From: an uncultured Ignavibacteria bacterium
Lineage (GTDB): Bacteria > Bacteroidota > Ignavibacteria > Kapaibacteriales > Kapaibacteriaceae
Length of the DNA: 36,539 nt
Assembly (NCBI GenBank): GCA_903939735.1
Contig: CAJAIA010000014.1
Coordinates: 1 to 36,539, forward strand
Direction: 5' to 3'
In this document: positions 23,951-33,800 of the stretch, piece by piece
How positions within the stretch are numbered: position 1 is the first letter of the stretch
Layout of the letters: each line of letters starts with the position of its first letter
Notes under the pieces: model-generated
Told to the model about the DNA's origin: nothing
The model's input: only the letters and a program-made list of their open reading frames with translations
The model's database searches: none
Program-made: the position numbers and the translations under genes

Positions 23951-26900
23951 ATGAAGCTTCTGAACATCATAACGCGTATCCTCCTAGGAATTCTCTTCCT
24001 CTGGTCTTTCAGTGCCTCTGCACAGACGAGCTTTCGCAATCTCACCTTCTCGATTCTCAGGAACCCTGAGCCTGGGTATTACCTTGTTGAGCCAAACGCA
24101 TCGGATTCCGTCGGGTTTGTCGACAACAGTGGTCGAAGCATCAGCAAGACGTTCGTTGGCATTCACTCCAACGTGCAGGTATACAACGACACGTTTCTCA
24201 CGCACTTTGTATCAACTGCCAACGGCGATCCGTTCTTTCTTCGACGCGATCGTTTCCTCAACGTGATCGATACTCTACGACCAGTGAATGGGTACTTCGC
24301 GGACTTCCACGAGGGAAAAGTGTGGTCTGATTCCTCGTATGTCGTTCTCGCAACTGAGAATCGCCTCATGGATCTATCCGGAATAGTTACCGGCGGTAGT
24401 CCGTCGGCCACGATTATCGGTGCCGTGATTCAGGAGCGGCGTTTTTCGGATGGAGCGTTGCTCTTCGAATGGAAGTCTCTTGATCACATTCCTGTTACGG
24501 ATGCAACTGACGACATCAAGTTGACCGATAATCTCATCGACTATATCCACGTAAACAGCGTTGCCAAGGATACGGATGGAAACCTCATCGTATCGTGTCG
24601 ACATACAGATGAGATCATCAAGATCAAGAAGTCGAGTGGAACGGTATTGTGGCGTCTTGGTGGTTCATCCTCAAAGGGTAATCAGTTCACGATTGTCAAC
24701 GATACGTACAACAACTTTTCAGGGTTTTCCCATCAGCATTCCGCGCTGCGTACGAAGAGTGGCAACATCTTGTTGTTTGACAATGGGAACCTCCGTCCGG
24801 CTCCGAACTACGCTCGTGTAGTAGAGTATGAGATTGATACGATTGCAATGACTGCAACGCGTGTCTGGACATGGCAACCGCCGCTCGGTGTGATTGCAAC
24901 TTCACAAGGTAGCGTCCAGGAGTTGGATGGTGGCAATATCTTGATCGGCTGGGGCGCAGGTTCCGACCTCTATGTAGCTCACGAAGTTCGACGAGATGGA
25001 ACCATCGAAGCTGAGATCAAGAATGAGTCGGGTTCCGGCCTTATCCCCTATCGTGTATCCAAGATGCGACTAGGGCTTACTGGCATTCGAAAGAGTATCG
25101 CAACAACGGGAACCCACACGTTTTCAGACGGGGATAGTACGACACACGTGCGACTCTCCTTGACGAAAGCGACAGATACAACAAGCATTGTTATTGAGCG
25201 ACATCACTACGCTCCTCATGCGATCAACTTTGTCGGAGAAGCAGTATGTGGTGTCCTTCCTCTTCGTTGGACACTGCGCATTCGCGAACCCCAAAATGTT
25301 AACGGTTCGATTGTGTTTGATCTGGGATCGATTCCAGCAATTCAGTTTCCTGAGTTAGCGCATCTCTATCATCGACCAGTCGAGGGTCAGGGTGCATTTA
25401 CACGGTTAGTAGGTACCTACTCGGATGCACAGAAGACGTTCACAACCACGGGACTTACCAACGGCGAATACCTCGTAAGCTATGCCGATTGTCTGGAGCC
25501 ATCACCTGTTGAGCCGTTTCATCAAGCCGTTGAAGTATCAACGACACCGAAGCTCACTTGGTCTTCAGCCGTTGCGGCTACCTCATATGACGTACAGGTG
25601 TCGACCAGCGCAACCTTCGCACCACTGCTGTTTTCGCAAACGACTGCAAACCTCGATGTTATCCTCCCAACTGTCCAGGAGAGCACAACGCTGTTCTGGC
25701 GTGTGCGTAAGCGCACCGCAGCAGTGGTTGGACCTTGGTCTGCGCCGTATCGATTCACGGTCGTCATGGGTATACCCCAGCTTCTCTCGCCTGTAATGGA
25801 AGATGATACGGTTGCCGTTCTTGAGACGTCGGAGTTTCGATGGATTCCGGGTGTCGGCGTTCCGAAGAGTCGACTTCAGATCATCGTTGCAGCGTCAAAG
25901 GTTGTTGTTCTCGACACGATAGTTGATCAACCAGTCTTTATTCCTGGATCAAAGCTTCGACCTAACACATTCTACACATGGAGTGTACGGGGCTGGGCAG
26001 ATAATGTGAACGGACGTCCTTCGACGTCGGAGACGTTCATCACAGCAGTTGCGGCTCCAAGACTACGTGGACCTGGGGCGAATGTTGTCGGTGTACCTCC
26101 GATCAAGACAACATTCATCTGGGATTCTGTTGCAGGGGCAACGAGCTACAGATTGATCATTAAGAAAGCCGGCGACACATCGGTTGTTGCTATTCACGAC
26201 GTGAATGCGCCAACCTTTGTCGTACGTAATCTGCCTTCCTCTACCAAGCTGTCATGGACGGTACGAGGTAGCAACGTGTATGGAAGCGGACCCTATGCAA
26301 CGCCATCGCTCTTTACGACAGCTTCCTCCTCGAACCTCCCTGCACCAAAGACAGTATCACCACGCGGTGGTGTGATTGTCGATAGTACATCGATTTCACT
26401 CGCGTGGTCGGATGTCTACGGCGCAACATTGTACGATGTCCAGGTTTCCACGAGCCCAACGTTTACGTCTGATGTTACGTCGCGATTTGATCTGTATGGT
26501 ACGCAGACGAAGCTCGGCCCTCTGCGATCGGCTACTGCGTACTACTGGCGAGTGCTTGGCCGTAGTGACTTTGCAACTGGCACGTGGTCGGACACGGCGG
26601 CGTTTGTCACAGCTGCGCCACCTGGAAAGGGTCTCTCGCCTTTGTTCCCGTTACTGGGCACTGTAGATGTTCCTGTTCAGGGTAGTGTGCGGTACTCAAC
26701 GTCCAGCACCTATACGTCGTATCGCCTCGAACTATCGAAATCGCCGACCTTCGATCCACTTGTATCGACCTTCACAAGCGATCACGGCACGTGTGCCTAC
26801 CGCGATCTCGAACGTGAAACGACCTACTTCTGGCGTGTTCGTGGTTCCCGTGATGGACAACCTTCAGACGTAGGTACGGCAGCGTACTTCACAACGGAAC

Positions 26901-27181
26901 GTAAGGCCGTCGTATCAGTCAACGATGAAACCTCTATCGGTTCATCCGTAGTAGTGCGTCGAGAAGGATCACGTGTAATCGTGAACGCTCCTTCGTTCGC
27001 GAACAGGGTATCGAGCGTTCAAGTGTTTGATCTTCAGGGACGTTTGCTTGCGCAGTCCATGGCCAACACAGATGGCTTGTTCGTCGTCGACGTTCCATTG
27101 CTAGGAGTACCTCGCACCCTGTTCCTTCGAGTTGCGTCAGACGAAGGAGCCATCTGGACATCAACCTTCGTGTGGAATTAA
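23951..27181 (+). CDS. Arylsulfotransferase-like secreted protein with five fibronectin-III-like repeats
   Basis: This 1076-residue protein has a signal peptide (1-25, ending SASAQ). The ASST-like propeller spans about 26-510 and carries the shared histidine pattern: DFHEG (His120), IHVNS (His200), CRHTDEIIK (His218) and FSHQHSA (His261, His263) with LFDNGN. Next come five modules of about 90 residues, each with a TSYDVQVS-like strand and a YWRVRG-like strand: fibronectin type III repeats. A divergent T9SS-type C-terminal domain (VQVFDLQGRLLAQ) closes the protein without the usual PNP motif. It is probably displayed on the cell surface. The chain ends one base into the start of the next paralogue (TAATG). 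Sulfotransferase chemistry is a family-based guess. Confidence 0.85.
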   Translation: MKLLNIITRILLGILFLWSFSASAQTSFRNLTFSILRNPEPGYYLVEPNASDSVGFVDNSGRSISKTFVGIHSNVQVYNDTFLTHFVSTANGDPFFLRRDRFLNVIDTLRPVNGYFADFHEGKVWSDSSYVVLATENRLMDLSGIVTGGSPSATIIGAVIQERRFSDGALLFEWKSLDHIPVTDATDDIKLTDNLIDYIHVNSVAKDTDGNLIVSCRHTDEIIKIKKSSGTVLWRLGGSSSKGNQFTIVNDTYNNFSGFSHQHSALRTKSGNILLFDNGNLRPAPNYARVVEYEIDTIAMTATRVWTWQPPLGVIATSQGSVQELDGGNILIGWGAGSDLYVAHEVRRDGTIEAEIKNESGSGLIPYRVSKMRLGLTGIRKSIATTGTHTFSDGDSTTHVRLSLTKATDTTSIVIERHHYAPHAINFVGEAVCGVLPLRWTLRIREPQNVNGSIVFDLGSIPAIQFPELAHLYHRPVEGQGAFTRLVGTYSDAQKTFTTTGLTNGEYLVSYADCLEPSPVEPFHQAVEVSTTPKLTWSSAVAATSYDVQVSTSATFAPLLFSQTTANLDVILPTVQESTTLFWRVRKRTAAVVGPWSAPYRFTVVMGIPQLLSPVMEDDTVAVLETSEFRWIPGVGVPKSRLQIIVAASKVVVLDTIVDQPVFIPGSKLRPNTFYTWSVRGWADNVNGRPSTSETFITAVAAPRLRGPGANVVGVPPIKTTFIWDSVAGATSYRLIIKKAGDTSVVAIHDVNAPTFVVRNLPSSTKLSWTVRGSNVYGSGPYATPSLFTTASSSNLPAPKTVSPRGGVIVDSTSISLAWSDVYGATLYDVQVSTSPTFTSDVTSRFDLYGTQTKLGPLRSATAYYWRVLGRSDFATGTWSDTAAFVTAAPPGKGLSPLFPLLGTVDVPVQGSVRYSTSSTYTSYRLELSKSPTFDPLVSTFTSDHGTCAYRDLERETTYFWRVRGSRDGQPSDVGTAAYFTTERKAVVSVNDETSIGSSVVVRREGSRVIVNAPSFANRVSSVQVFDLQGRLLAQSMANTDGLFVVDVPLLGVPRTLFLRVASDEGAIWTSTFVWN

Positions 27182-29247
27182 TGCTCTCGCTCTTCCGTTC
27201 AGTGATCGCCTGCTTTGTACTTGCCTGTGGTATATGTGGCCTTGCGCACGCGCAGAATGAATTTCAGGATCTCGACGTCAAGGTCAACGGAATCCCCGGA
27301 GCGTCGTACTACCTTGTTGCACCCAATGCGCGAGATTCAATTGGTTTCGTCGATATGTCGGGACGTGCTGTGTTTCGTCGAGGCGTAGGATTACATACTA
27401 ACCTCGCTGCGTACGGAACGAAGAAGCTTTCGGTGTTCACAGGAAACTTTGGCTACTTCGCCTACGTGATCTTCGATAGTACGCTCACTCCTATTGACAC
27501 CATGACAGTTACGCAGCAGTACGTGACTGATTCACATGAGGGCATGCTGTGGACAGATTCAACGTTCATGATGCTTGGGTTGGAGTTTCGACCATTTGAC
27601 ATGTCGGGTATTGTTCCTGGCGGACAGCCAAATGCCTCGCTGATGGTCACGGTGATTCAAGAACGCCATCTCGTAACAGATAGCGTGCTGTTTGAATGGA
27701 ATGCATTCGGTCGTATCCCTGTCACGGACGCTACAAGCAACATCGAACTGCGGCAGCGAACGATCGACTACATCCACGCGAACTCGATTGTTCGTGATCG
27801 AGATAGCAACCTAATTGTGTCATGTCGACATCTTGATGAAATCATCAAGATTCGTCGTACCGATGGTTCGATTATGTGGCGCATGGGCGGCGTTGGTTCG
27901 AAGAACCGCGAGTTCACGTTCGTGAACGATGAGCACGAGGGTGTGACAGGCTTTTCGCATCAGCACAGCGCAATTGTTACGAAGACCGGTACAATCATGC
28001 TGTTTGACAACGGGAACCTCAAGCCGAATCAGCGCTCTCGGGTTGTAGAGTATGCGCTTGACACGGTTGCAATGACAGCAACACGTGTGTGGTCGTATAC
28101 ACCAGAGCCTCCGCTGTATTCACCGTCACAGGGCAGTATTGAGGTGCTACCGAACGGCAACATTCTGATAGGCTACAGTGCAACCAACGATCAACGCATC
28201 GCGGAAGAAGTTGATCGCAATGGTTCGATTGTCGTGCAACTCCGTCGGACGTCAGATGTCCCACTGCAGTCATATCGTGTGCGAGGAACATCTCTCGGCT
28301 GTACAGCTATAGATCGAGCAATTACGAAGCCTGGACGCGAGGAGTTTGCCGACGCAGATAGTTCAACATGGGTGTGTCTCGATGTCAGCAAGGTTAGTGG
28401 TTCACATCGAACCCGTATTGAACGACATCACTATCGACCACATGCATGGCAGGTCGATGATGCACAAGTGTGTGGTCCGCTTTCCCTGCGTTGGACTATC
28501 CGGGTATTGCCAGCGATAGGTATTGATGGCTCATTACGATTCGACGTCGATGAGATAGCTTCGCCGGAGAAGGCGATACTCTATCATCGAAGCAATGAGG
28601 GTAGCGGACGTTTCAAGCGGTACATAACGCAGTATGATGCGGACGCGAGAGAAATCATACTTGATACGATCATTGATGGCGAGTTCGCGATCGCATATCA
28701 GGAATGCGTTGATCCTATTCCTGTGTTCCCTATTCGGGGTGCTACGAGTGTACCATCAACAACGTCGATCCGCTGGTCTGAATCGCCGGACGCAACCTCG
28801 TATGATGTGGAAGTGTCATTCCAAGAAGACGTTAGCATGCCGTATGCTACGTTCACAACGCAGCGACGTGACACAGTACTCCGTGGATTACCCCCTTCCA
28901 CCACCGCATACTGGCGCGTCCGTAAGCGCGTTGAAAACGAACAAGGTGCGTGGTCTGCAACATCATCATTCACCACGGCCGGAACTGTGCACGTGTCGGA
29001 AGGCAATCTCGAGTCAGATCAATGTGTTGTCTGGCAACATGGAGATCGTCTCAACATTGCGTACCCCGGAGTTCCTGTGAAGGATGTACTGGTGTATGAT
29101 CTATTAGGCACGCTTGTCGCGTGGAGGTCCTTCGCTACCGAGTCATCGATGTATGAGATAGCCTGCGATCAACTACCGAGAGTTGGTGTAGTGATAGTTC
29201 GCGGAGTTGATGGCAGTATTCAACGACGAACAGTCGTTCGGGACTAA
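27181..29247 (+). CDS. Arylsulfotransferase-like secreted protein, short form with one fibronectin-III-like repeat
   Basis: From the ATG at 27181 the protein has 688 residues; an in-frame GTG at 27172 would place the start inside the previous gene. Signal peptide: residues 1-25 (GLAHAQ). The propeller keeps DSHEG (His119), IHANS (His199), CRHLDEIIK (His217) and FSHQHSA (His260, His262). Only one fibronectin-III-like module (about 510-605) is left between propeller and C-terminal domain, against five in its two neighbours. The C-terminal domain (VLVYDLLGTLVAWRS) is T9SS-like but divergent. The stop/start overlap TAATG couples it to the preceding paralogue. It converges on the propeller lipoprotein gene with three bases of overlap. 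Confidence 0.84.
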   Translation: MLSLFRSVIACFVLACGICGLAHAQNEFQDLDVKVNGIPGASYYLVAPNARDSIGFVDMSGRAVFRRGVGLHTNLAAYGTKKLSVFTGNFGYFAYVIFDSTLTPIDTMTVTQQYVTDSHEGMLWTDSTFMMLGLEFRPFDMSGIVPGGQPNASLMVTVIQERHLVTDSVLFEWNAFGRIPVTDATSNIELRQRTIDYIHANSIVRDRDSNLIVSCRHLDEIIKIRRTDGSIMWRMGGVGSKNREFTFVNDEHEGVTGFSHQHSAIVTKTGTIMLFDNGNLKPNQRSRVVEYALDTVAMTATRVWSYTPEPPLYSPSQGSIEVLPNGNILIGYSATNDQRIAEEVDRNGSIVVQLRRTSDVPLQSYRVRGTSLGCTAIDRAITKPGREEFADADSSTWVCLDVSKVSGSHRTRIERHHYRPHAWQVDDAQVCGPLSLRWTIRVLPAIGIDGSLRFDVDEIASPEKAILYHRSNEGSGRFKRYITQYDADAREIILDTIIDGEFAIAYQECVDPIPVFPIRGATSVPSTTSIRWSESPDATSYDVEVSFQEDVSMPYATFTTQRRDTVLRGLPPSTTAYWRVRKRVENEQGAWSATSSFTTAGTVHVSEGNLESDQCVVWQHGDRLNIAYPGVPVKDVLVYDLLGTLVAWRSFATESSMYEIACDQLPRVGVVIVRGVDGSIQRRTVVRD

Positions 29248-30896
29248 TTAGCGCGCCGACGCTGCTGCATCCACTTCGGCATTGGACTCACGTACATGTC
29301 GCCATCATCTCCAATGACATACACATTGTCGGCGTCACAGTATACTGTGCGAAGCACCATTGCTTTAGGAATGGTCGTGAGTTCCCAGGTTGTTCCGCCA
29401 TCTGTTGACGTAAACAGACCAGGGTAACCTGCAGCGAGCGCCACGCCGTTATGTGTAGTTGCGTCGTTAACACGTACTTGGTAATCAGCCTTTACACCCG
29501 GAGAGAAGAGTCCGAGCTGTCCGGAGTGATCAACAGTGTACGTCCCTGACGAAGCAAACACGAGCATAAGAGAATCAAGTCGGGTGACCGATTGAATGTT
29601 CTCATCGCGCAGCACCTCCATGAACACTGTAAACGATCGGGCTGAATCCTTGCTTACGTACAGTCCAGATGCCGTGCACGCATACAAGGTCGAATCGAAG
29701 ACACGAAGGCTCGTGAGCTCTGATTGCCCGAAGCTCTTTGAGCGCACCTGCCACGATGCACCTGTATCTGCAGAGAGCAGCATTGTGCCATCTGCTAGCC
29801 CCATAACAATGTTGCTGCCAAGCGTCGTGACGACATACTCGGAGCTCGTCGGAGCAGTAGAGGAAACAATACGTAGTCCATCACCATTTGCGTTGAAGGC
29901 GAGGGCACCTTTTAATCGCGAGCTCACAATCCAGGAGTCCCCGAGTTTCGAAACCGATTGATGGAGCGCGAGATTAATACCATCGGACAGAGAACGCAGG
30001 ATGTTACTGCCATACGGCACACTCAGTACGGCATGTTCCCGCGAGGCCACGTAGAGGGCACGGTCGTTTACAGACAACGCATGAACATCGAGCGCACCCT
30101 CAATCCTGTCAATCAGCATCTGCTCCCAGGTAGTTGTGCCGAGGATGATGCGAAAGACCCCGCCTAATGACAGTTTCGTTCCAACGTACAGCGTGTCGCC
30201 TCGTAGAGCCAATGCCGACAGAGCTTGACCGTTTAGAATGCGTGGAGTGTAGTGCTCCGTTGAAGCTGTTGAGAGTCGATACACAATCACATCATTTGCT
30301 CGGGTTGCTAGCACGATCACTGAATCGCTCGAGACCACGGGTCTTGTGTCAGCAAGGTCTGGTAGCGTGATAGACCGTGTAACCCCACTCCAATGCACAT
30401 AACGGAGAACTGAATCTGTGTGCGTGATTGTCATTGAAGGACGTGGCCAACAACGTGTGTTGAGGTTGTCGCTCGAGAGTGGTTCAGCATTTCTACCGAA
30501 CCCACGGATAGGTTGTATTCCGGTACGTTGCACAACACGCCATTGCAGTCCATGATCTGTTGTGCGATACACGGTGCCATGCCCTGATCCTGCATAAATT
30601 GTGTCGCCGTGAGCTTCGACTGCAGTTATGTTTTTGTGCGACAGCGGCTCAGCCAGACTTCCCCATGTTGCACCACTGTTTGAGCTGCGGAAGATGTCTT
30701 GGTTCGTCACAAGCACAAGGGTGGTGTCGGCGCGAAGAATTGCATTGACACCGAACATGATGCTTTTGCCGAGTTTTACGAACGCAAACGTGTCGCTCTG
30801 ATCCCTCGAAATCGGCTGACGACGAGGAACAGATGTCGCGCAACCCGAGAGTATTCCCACGAATGCGATTACAACCATGATGACGGAACGGAACAT
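29244..30896 (-). CDS. Lipoprotein with BNR/Vps10-type propeller repeats
   Basis: From the ATG at 30896 the protein has 550 residues. The start MFRSVIMVVIAFVG leads to a lipobox LSGC (Cys19), so it is lipid-anchored. The body repeats the BNR/sortilin pattern of an Asp-box-like S.D.G.TW turn: SSNSGATWG, TTDHGLQWR, SADTGASWQ, SKDSARSFT, STDGGTTWE. Such propellers bind glycans or proteins, or are photosystem-assembly-like factors; none of these roles can be chosen here. No T9SS domain is present. The open frame extends 23 codons upstream, antisense to the next gene, but without purpose. A GATATTTG box ends 4 bases before the ATG. The start codon overlaps that of the divergent ASST-like gene. Confidence 0.78.
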   Translation of the reverse strand: MFRSVIMVVIAFVGILSGCATSVPRRQPISRDQSDTFAFVKLGKSIMFGVNAILRADTTLVLVTNQDIFRSSNSGATWGSLAEPLSHKNITAVEAHGDTIYAGSGHGTVYRTTDHGLQWRVVQRTGIQPIRGFGRNAEPLSSDNLNTRCWPRPSMTITHTDSVLRYVHWSGVTRSITLPDLADTRPVVSSDSVIVLATRANDVIVYRLSTASTEHYTPRILNGQALSALALRGDTLYVGTKLSLGGVFRIILGTTTWEQMLIDRIEGALDVHALSVNDRALYVASREHAVLSVPYGSNILRSLSDGINLALHQSVSKLGDSWIVSSRLKGALAFNANGDGLRIVSSTAPTSSEYVVTTLGSNIVMGLADGTMLLSADTGASWQVRSKSFGQSELTSLRVFDSTLYACTASGLYVSKDSARSFTVFMEVLRDENIQSVTRLDSLMLVFASSGTYTVDHSGQLGLFSPGVKADYQVRVNDATTHNGVALAAGYPGLFTSTDGGTTWELTTIPKAMVLRTVYCDADNVYVIGDDGDMYVSPMPKWMQQRRRAN

Positions 30897-33800
30897 GCGG
30901 CAAATATCGACAACTCTGCAGTGGCAGCTTCTTACGATGCTTGCAATCGTTGGAGTGATGCTCACGCCTCTGTGCTCCGCCCAGGTAGCCTTTCGCGACC
31001 TCGACGTCTCCGTGTTGAAGAATCCTGCACCCGGTTACTATTTCATAGCTCCTAACTCCATGGATTCGATTTCCATGTTGGATCATGCTGGCAAGAACAT
31101 GTTCAAACGACGTGTTGGCCCACACGCAAACGTTCTGCCGTACAAGGGAAAGTGGCTTACACACTTCGCGACTATTGGAAACACACCTGTGTTCATTCGT
31201 CGGGACGTCAACCTTAATCCTATCGACACCCTGCGAACTGTCAATGGAGTACAAACCGACTTCCATGAATGTCGCATCATATCCGACACGAGCTACATCA
31301 TTCTTGGGATTCGTGAGGATACGGTAGACCTCTCGTCGATACCCGGTGGCAGACCGCGTGCAATCGTATGGAACAACGTTATCCAGGAGCGCACCTTCTC
31401 TGGACGCACCCTCGTCGAGTGGCGGTCGTTAGATCACATTCCAGTGGCAGACGCGATCGATAGTGTGGAGGTCAACACACCAGTAGTCGACTACATCCAT
31501 ATCAACTCGGTGGTAATCGACCGCGACGGAAACTATCTCATCTCGTGCCGCCATACAGACGAAGTCATTAAGGTTAACCGCTCAACAGGCGCTGTAATGT
31601 GGCGTCTTGGTGGATCGCTCTCGAAGGGCAATCAGTTTCAATGGCTCAACGATTCGACAGGGGGCTTTCGAGGGTTTAGCCATCAGCATTCAGCAATTCG
31701 TACAGCACGTGGGACAATCCTGTTGTTCGATAACGGCAACTTCAAGCCGGGTGATAGAGCATCGCGTGTCGTTGAGTACGAGTTGGATGAACAGGCGAAG
31801 ACCGTACGAAAGGTGTTCGAGTTCATACCATCCCCTAGCATCTATGCAGCTACAATGGGCAGTGTTCAGGAGTTGCCGAATGGCAACATCGTAATTGGCT
31901 GGGGATCTGGTTCAAATCGAACCGTTGCACACGAGATCGATCGCACTGGAACGGTGCAGGTGCGAATTGATAACCCAACGCAGAATGGATTCGTTGCCTA
32001 TCGCGTTGTGAAGGCCGTCTATGCCATGACTGGCATAGAGCAGGTACTTACCGCCCCTGGCACAACGGTGTTTTCTGACGCAGACAGTACGACACATGTG
32101 TCGTTCATTGCTTCCCGCGTATCAGACACGACACGCGTAACAGTCGAACGCCACAACTACCAGCCGCATGCAATCTCATTTGCCGACACAACGTATTGTA
32201 GTGTCGTCCCAATGCGATGGACCGTACGAGCAAGCGATACATCGAATCTTGCTGGTACACTTAGTATAGCGGTACGTGATGTACCAGGGGTGTTGGTGCC
32301 ATCCAAGGCGCGTCTCTTTGCGCGTTCGCGTGAAGGACGGGGTCCGTTCACACGCGTTACCACGACGTACGACTCTGTAAGTGGCAGTTTGAGTACATCG
32401 GCGCTTCGGTATGGCGAGTTTCTGATTGCCTTTGCCGATTGCACAGTTCCATCGCAGATCTATCCTTCGAACGGCGCAGTCGAGATTCCTACGACTGTCC
32501 AATTGCGTTGGTCACCAGCCCTACGAACCGATGGCTATCAGGTTGAAGTGTCGAAGTCGCCGTCGTTCAGCAATCCCGATCGATACGTGGTTGGCGATGA
32601 GGATACAACGCTGCAGAGCCTATCTGATTTCACAGCGTATCATTGGCGCGTTCGTGCAGTCCTTCCCAATGCAACCTATAGTCAATGGTCGGCCCCATGG
32701 AGCTTCCGGACACAGCTGCCTGTGCCGACGGTCGTTTCTCCAGTTCTTCGTACCGACACGATTGCTACACAGCTCCCTGTACAGTTAGTGTGGCGGCGCA
32801 CGCCAGCAGCATCGAAGTATCGATACCGTGTAATTCCTGTTGACCGTCGGAGTGATAGTGTTTCATCTGTCACGAGCGATACTGTAGCAACGGGATTGAC
32901 GACACTACTGCCTAACACGTGGTATGAGTGGTCGGTGCGTGCGATTTCAGATTCAGGCATTGTCGGTCGGTGGTCGATACCGGCGCGGTTCATCACATCG
33001 CCGCGTGCGCCAATGCTCCGAACACCGTCGCAGGACGCTGAGGATGTAGCGACGGATCGTCCTCGTTTTGAATGGCAATCGGTTGACAGTGCTCTCCGAT
33101 ACATCGTGAGCATTCGACGTGCGAACGACGGAACAGTTATCATCCTTGATTCCACTGCATCGACGACGTTTACGCCTGATACACTTCCGATGGCTACACG
33201 ATGCGTATGGACAGTCCGTGCTGTCGGACGGTACGGAGTTGGTCCGCACTCGCCAGCATGGGGCTTTACTACATCGTCAGCGTTTGTGCTATCAGCGCCT
33301 GTGACAATCGCACCAAAGAATATCGACCAAGTTGACACCTCTATGCTATCGATGACGTGGAGTGGTGTTGAAGGTGCGACATCATATGATGTGCAGCTAA
33401 CCTCTGGACGTTCCTTTGCTAACCCAGATATCGAACTGCTTGGACTGGCCAATACGTTTTGCGATGTGCAACAGATACGTCCCGGCACCACGTACAAGTG
33501 GCGCGTCATTGGGTATTCCGATACTGCAGTTGGAAGATGGTCTGATACAGCATCATTCACATCACGTCCTCGATTCGAGCAACGTCTTGTTCCTCTCACA
33601 CCGGAACGAGATGCTACCGATGTGCCACTGCGTGGTGTGTTGCGTTTCACCACATCCCCAGCCTACGTTGAGTACGAAGCGCAGCTCGCCAAGGATCCGT
33701 ACTTCACGATTCTCGATCACACCTTCCGTACTTCTGTCGACACCGTTGAGTATTACGGACTCGAGCCCGGTACACGCTACTATTGGCGTGTCCGAGGTTT

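Noticed and set aside
30649-31266. 205-codon minus-strand frame across the divergent starts
   Set aside because: It overlaps both better-supported genes in other frames and shows no signal or domain.
32682-33653. 323-codon open frame on the minus strand
   Set aside because: It lies antisense within the fibronectin-repeat part of the ASST-like gene at 30895. It has no recognisable motif and no plausible start context, and the plus-strand protein is clearly real.
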